DNA from: an uncultured Bacteroidales bacterium
GTDB taxonomy: Bacteria; Bacteroidota; Bacteroidia; Bacteroidales; Bacteroidaceae
Direction: 5' to 3'
DNA length: 6,349 bases
Assembly: GCA_947367415.1 (NCBI GenBank)
Contig: CANBEE010000160.1
Location: 1-6,349 of the forward strand
The translations under genes were made by a program, and so were the position numbers. Numbering within the stretch: position 1 is the first letter of the stretch; every line of letters starts with the position of its first letter. The notes beneath the pieces were generated by a model. That model was not told the origin of the DNA and did no database searches. It saw only the letters and a program-made list of their open reading frames with translations. This document shows, in pieces, positions 5,154-6,349 of the stretch.

Positions 5154-6349
5154 TTACAGTGTTGCCTTCACCTCGATGGTCTTGAAGGTCTCGATGATGT
5201 CGCCTTGCTTGATGTCATTGCAACCGACAAGCGAGATACCGCACTCGAAGTTGGTACCTACCTCCTTCACATCGTCCTTGAAACGCTTCAGGGCATTGAT
5301 ATCACCGGTGAAGATAACGATACCGTCGCGGATGAGGCGTGCACGGTCTGAGCGGGTAACCTTACCCTCACGCACCATAGCACCGGCCACATAACCCACC
5401 TTGGAGATGTGGAATACCTCGCGCACCTCGATGGTAGAGGTAACCTCTTCCTTGATTGTAGGAGCAAGCATACCTTCCATAGCGGCCTTCACCTCCTCAA
5501 GGGCATCGTAGATAATGCTGTAGAGGCGGATGTCGACACCGGCCGTCTCGGCATACTTGCGGGCTGCCTGTGAAGGACGCACCTGGAAGCCGATGATGAT
5601 GGCCTGTGACGCCGAGGCGAGGGTAACGTCGGACTCGGAGATCTGACCCACAGCCTTGTGGATGACATTGACCTGAATCTGCTCGGTAGAGAGCTTAATG
5701 AGCGAGTCGCTGAGGGCCTCGATAGAGCCGTCCACGTCGCCCTTAACGATGACATTGAGTTCCTGGAAGCTGCCGAGTGCGATACGGCGGCCCACCTCGT
5801 CGAGGGTAAGCATCTTCTGGGTGCGCAGACCCTGCTCGCGCTGCAGCTGCTCGCGCTTGTTGGCAATCTCTCGGGCCTCCTGCTCGGTCTCGATCACGTG
5901 GAAGGCATCACCGGCCTGCGGTGCGCCATTGAGACCGAGGATGAGCACGGGCTCGGCAGGACCTGCCTGCTTGATGCGCTGGTTACGCTCGTTGAACATG
6001 GCTTTCACGCGACCGAAGTGTGTACCGGCCAATACGATATCGCCCATCTTGAGCGTACCGTTCTGCACGAGTACGGTAGCCACGTAGCCACGGCCCTTGT
6101 CGAGGGTAGACTCGATGATAGATCCTGTAGCACGCTTGTCGGGGTTGGCCTTGAGGTCGAGCATCTCGGCTTCGAGCAGCACCTTCTCGAGAAGGTCTTC
6201 TACACCGATACCGGCCTTGGCCGAGATGTCTTGCGACTGGTACTTACCACCCCAGTCCTCTACGAGGAGGTTCATGTTGGCCAGCTGTCCCTTGATCTTC
6301 TCGGGGTCGGCATGGGGCTTATCAATCTTGTTGATGGCGAATACCATAG
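5154..6349 (-). CDS. infB: Translation initiation factor IF-2, C-terminal part (cut by window edge)
   Basis: IF-2 is the GTPase that brings initiator fMet-tRNA to the 30S subunit and promotes 50S joining. The frame is open at the window end, so the N-terminal region and most of the G domain are missing. The 397 visible residues from the first Met (not the true start) begin with NKID (6-9), the G4 guanine-specificity motif, and SAK (42-44), the G5 motif. Domain II follows (about 70-155), then the linker helix rich in Glu/Gln/Arg (155-180), the IF2 domain with VKGDVDGSIEAL (201-212), and the C-terminal tRNA-binding domain (about 298-395), ending normally in TIEVKATL. No frameshift or lost motif is seen. 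It is the most upstream gene of the minus-strand series here; the next, cvpA, lies 112 bp downstream across a hairpin. Confidence 0.98.
   Translation of the reverse strand, partial: MVFAINKIDKPHADPEKIKGQLANMNLLVEDWGGKYQSQDISAKAGIGVEDLLEKVLLEAEMLDLKANPDKRATGSIIESTLDKGRGYVATVLVQNGTLKMGDIVLAGTHFGRVKAMFNERNQRIKQAGPAEPVLILGLNGAPQAGDAFHVIETEQEAREIANKREQLQREQGLRTQKMLTLDEVGRRIALGSFQELNVIVKGDVDGSIEALSDSLIKLSTEQIQVNVIHKAVGQISESDVTLASASQAIIIGFQVRPSQAARKYAETAGVDIRLYSIIYDALEEVKAAMEGMLAPTIKEEVTSTIEVREVFHISKVGYVAGAMVREGKVTRSDRARLIRDGIVIFTGDINALKRFKDDVKEVGTNFECGISLVGCNDIKQGDIIETFKTIEVKATL

Noticed and set aside
1..6349. A novel defence, mobile or secondary-metabolism system.
   Set aside because: All protein genes belong to known housekeeping families with intact motifs, and no transposase, integrase, toxin-antitoxin pair, CRISPR array or unexplained large gap was found.

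Overview
The window reads as a housekeeping region of a Bacteroidota (order Bacteroidales) chromosome. The support is protein-level similarity to that group's SUF, IF-2 and CvpA proteins as I recall them, promoter-like sites of the Bacteroidota type (TTTG and TAnnTTTG elements), near absence of Shine-Dalgarno sites, and AT-rich short-unit repeats in the spacers. I cannot name the genus from sequence alone; a Prevotella- or Bacteroides-like organism fits.

Layout. Almost everything is on the minus strand, so transcription runs from high to low coordinates: 3' part of infB (initiation factor 2), then cvpA, then the iron-sulfur assembly genes sufB, sufC, sufD and the first 95 codons of sufS, which leaves the window at base 1. 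One gene lies on the plus strand: a small glutaredoxin-like protein at 4171-4485, placed between cvpA (convergent with it) and sufB (divergent from it). The 155-bp divergent spacer holds a good promoter candidate for sufBCDS and a promoter candidate with a perfect dyad for the glutaredoxin gene.

How the genes work together. SufS takes sulfur from cysteine, the SufB-SufC-SufD complex builds the Fe-S cluster, and SufC supplies ATPase action. The glutaredoxin-like neighbour, with a CPDC motif, could serve thiol redox or cluster handling, but that link is by position only. infB and cvpA have no evident functional tie to SUF.

Spacers. Two kinds of short tandem repeat fill the gaps. Five-copy arrays of a heptamer (ATTRTCM on the plus strand) sit exactly over the stop codons of both sufB and sufC. 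Nine-base units of the CRGAnTnnn type form hairpins between sufB and sufC and between infB and cvpA; the latter is followed by a T-run and may be a terminator. No tRNA, rRNA, riboswitch, CRISPR or insertion sequence was seen. I found no clearly new biological system. The most noteworthy items are the repeats that supply the suf stop codons, the dyad over the glutaredoxin promoter, and a C-terminal three-cysteine tail on SufD.
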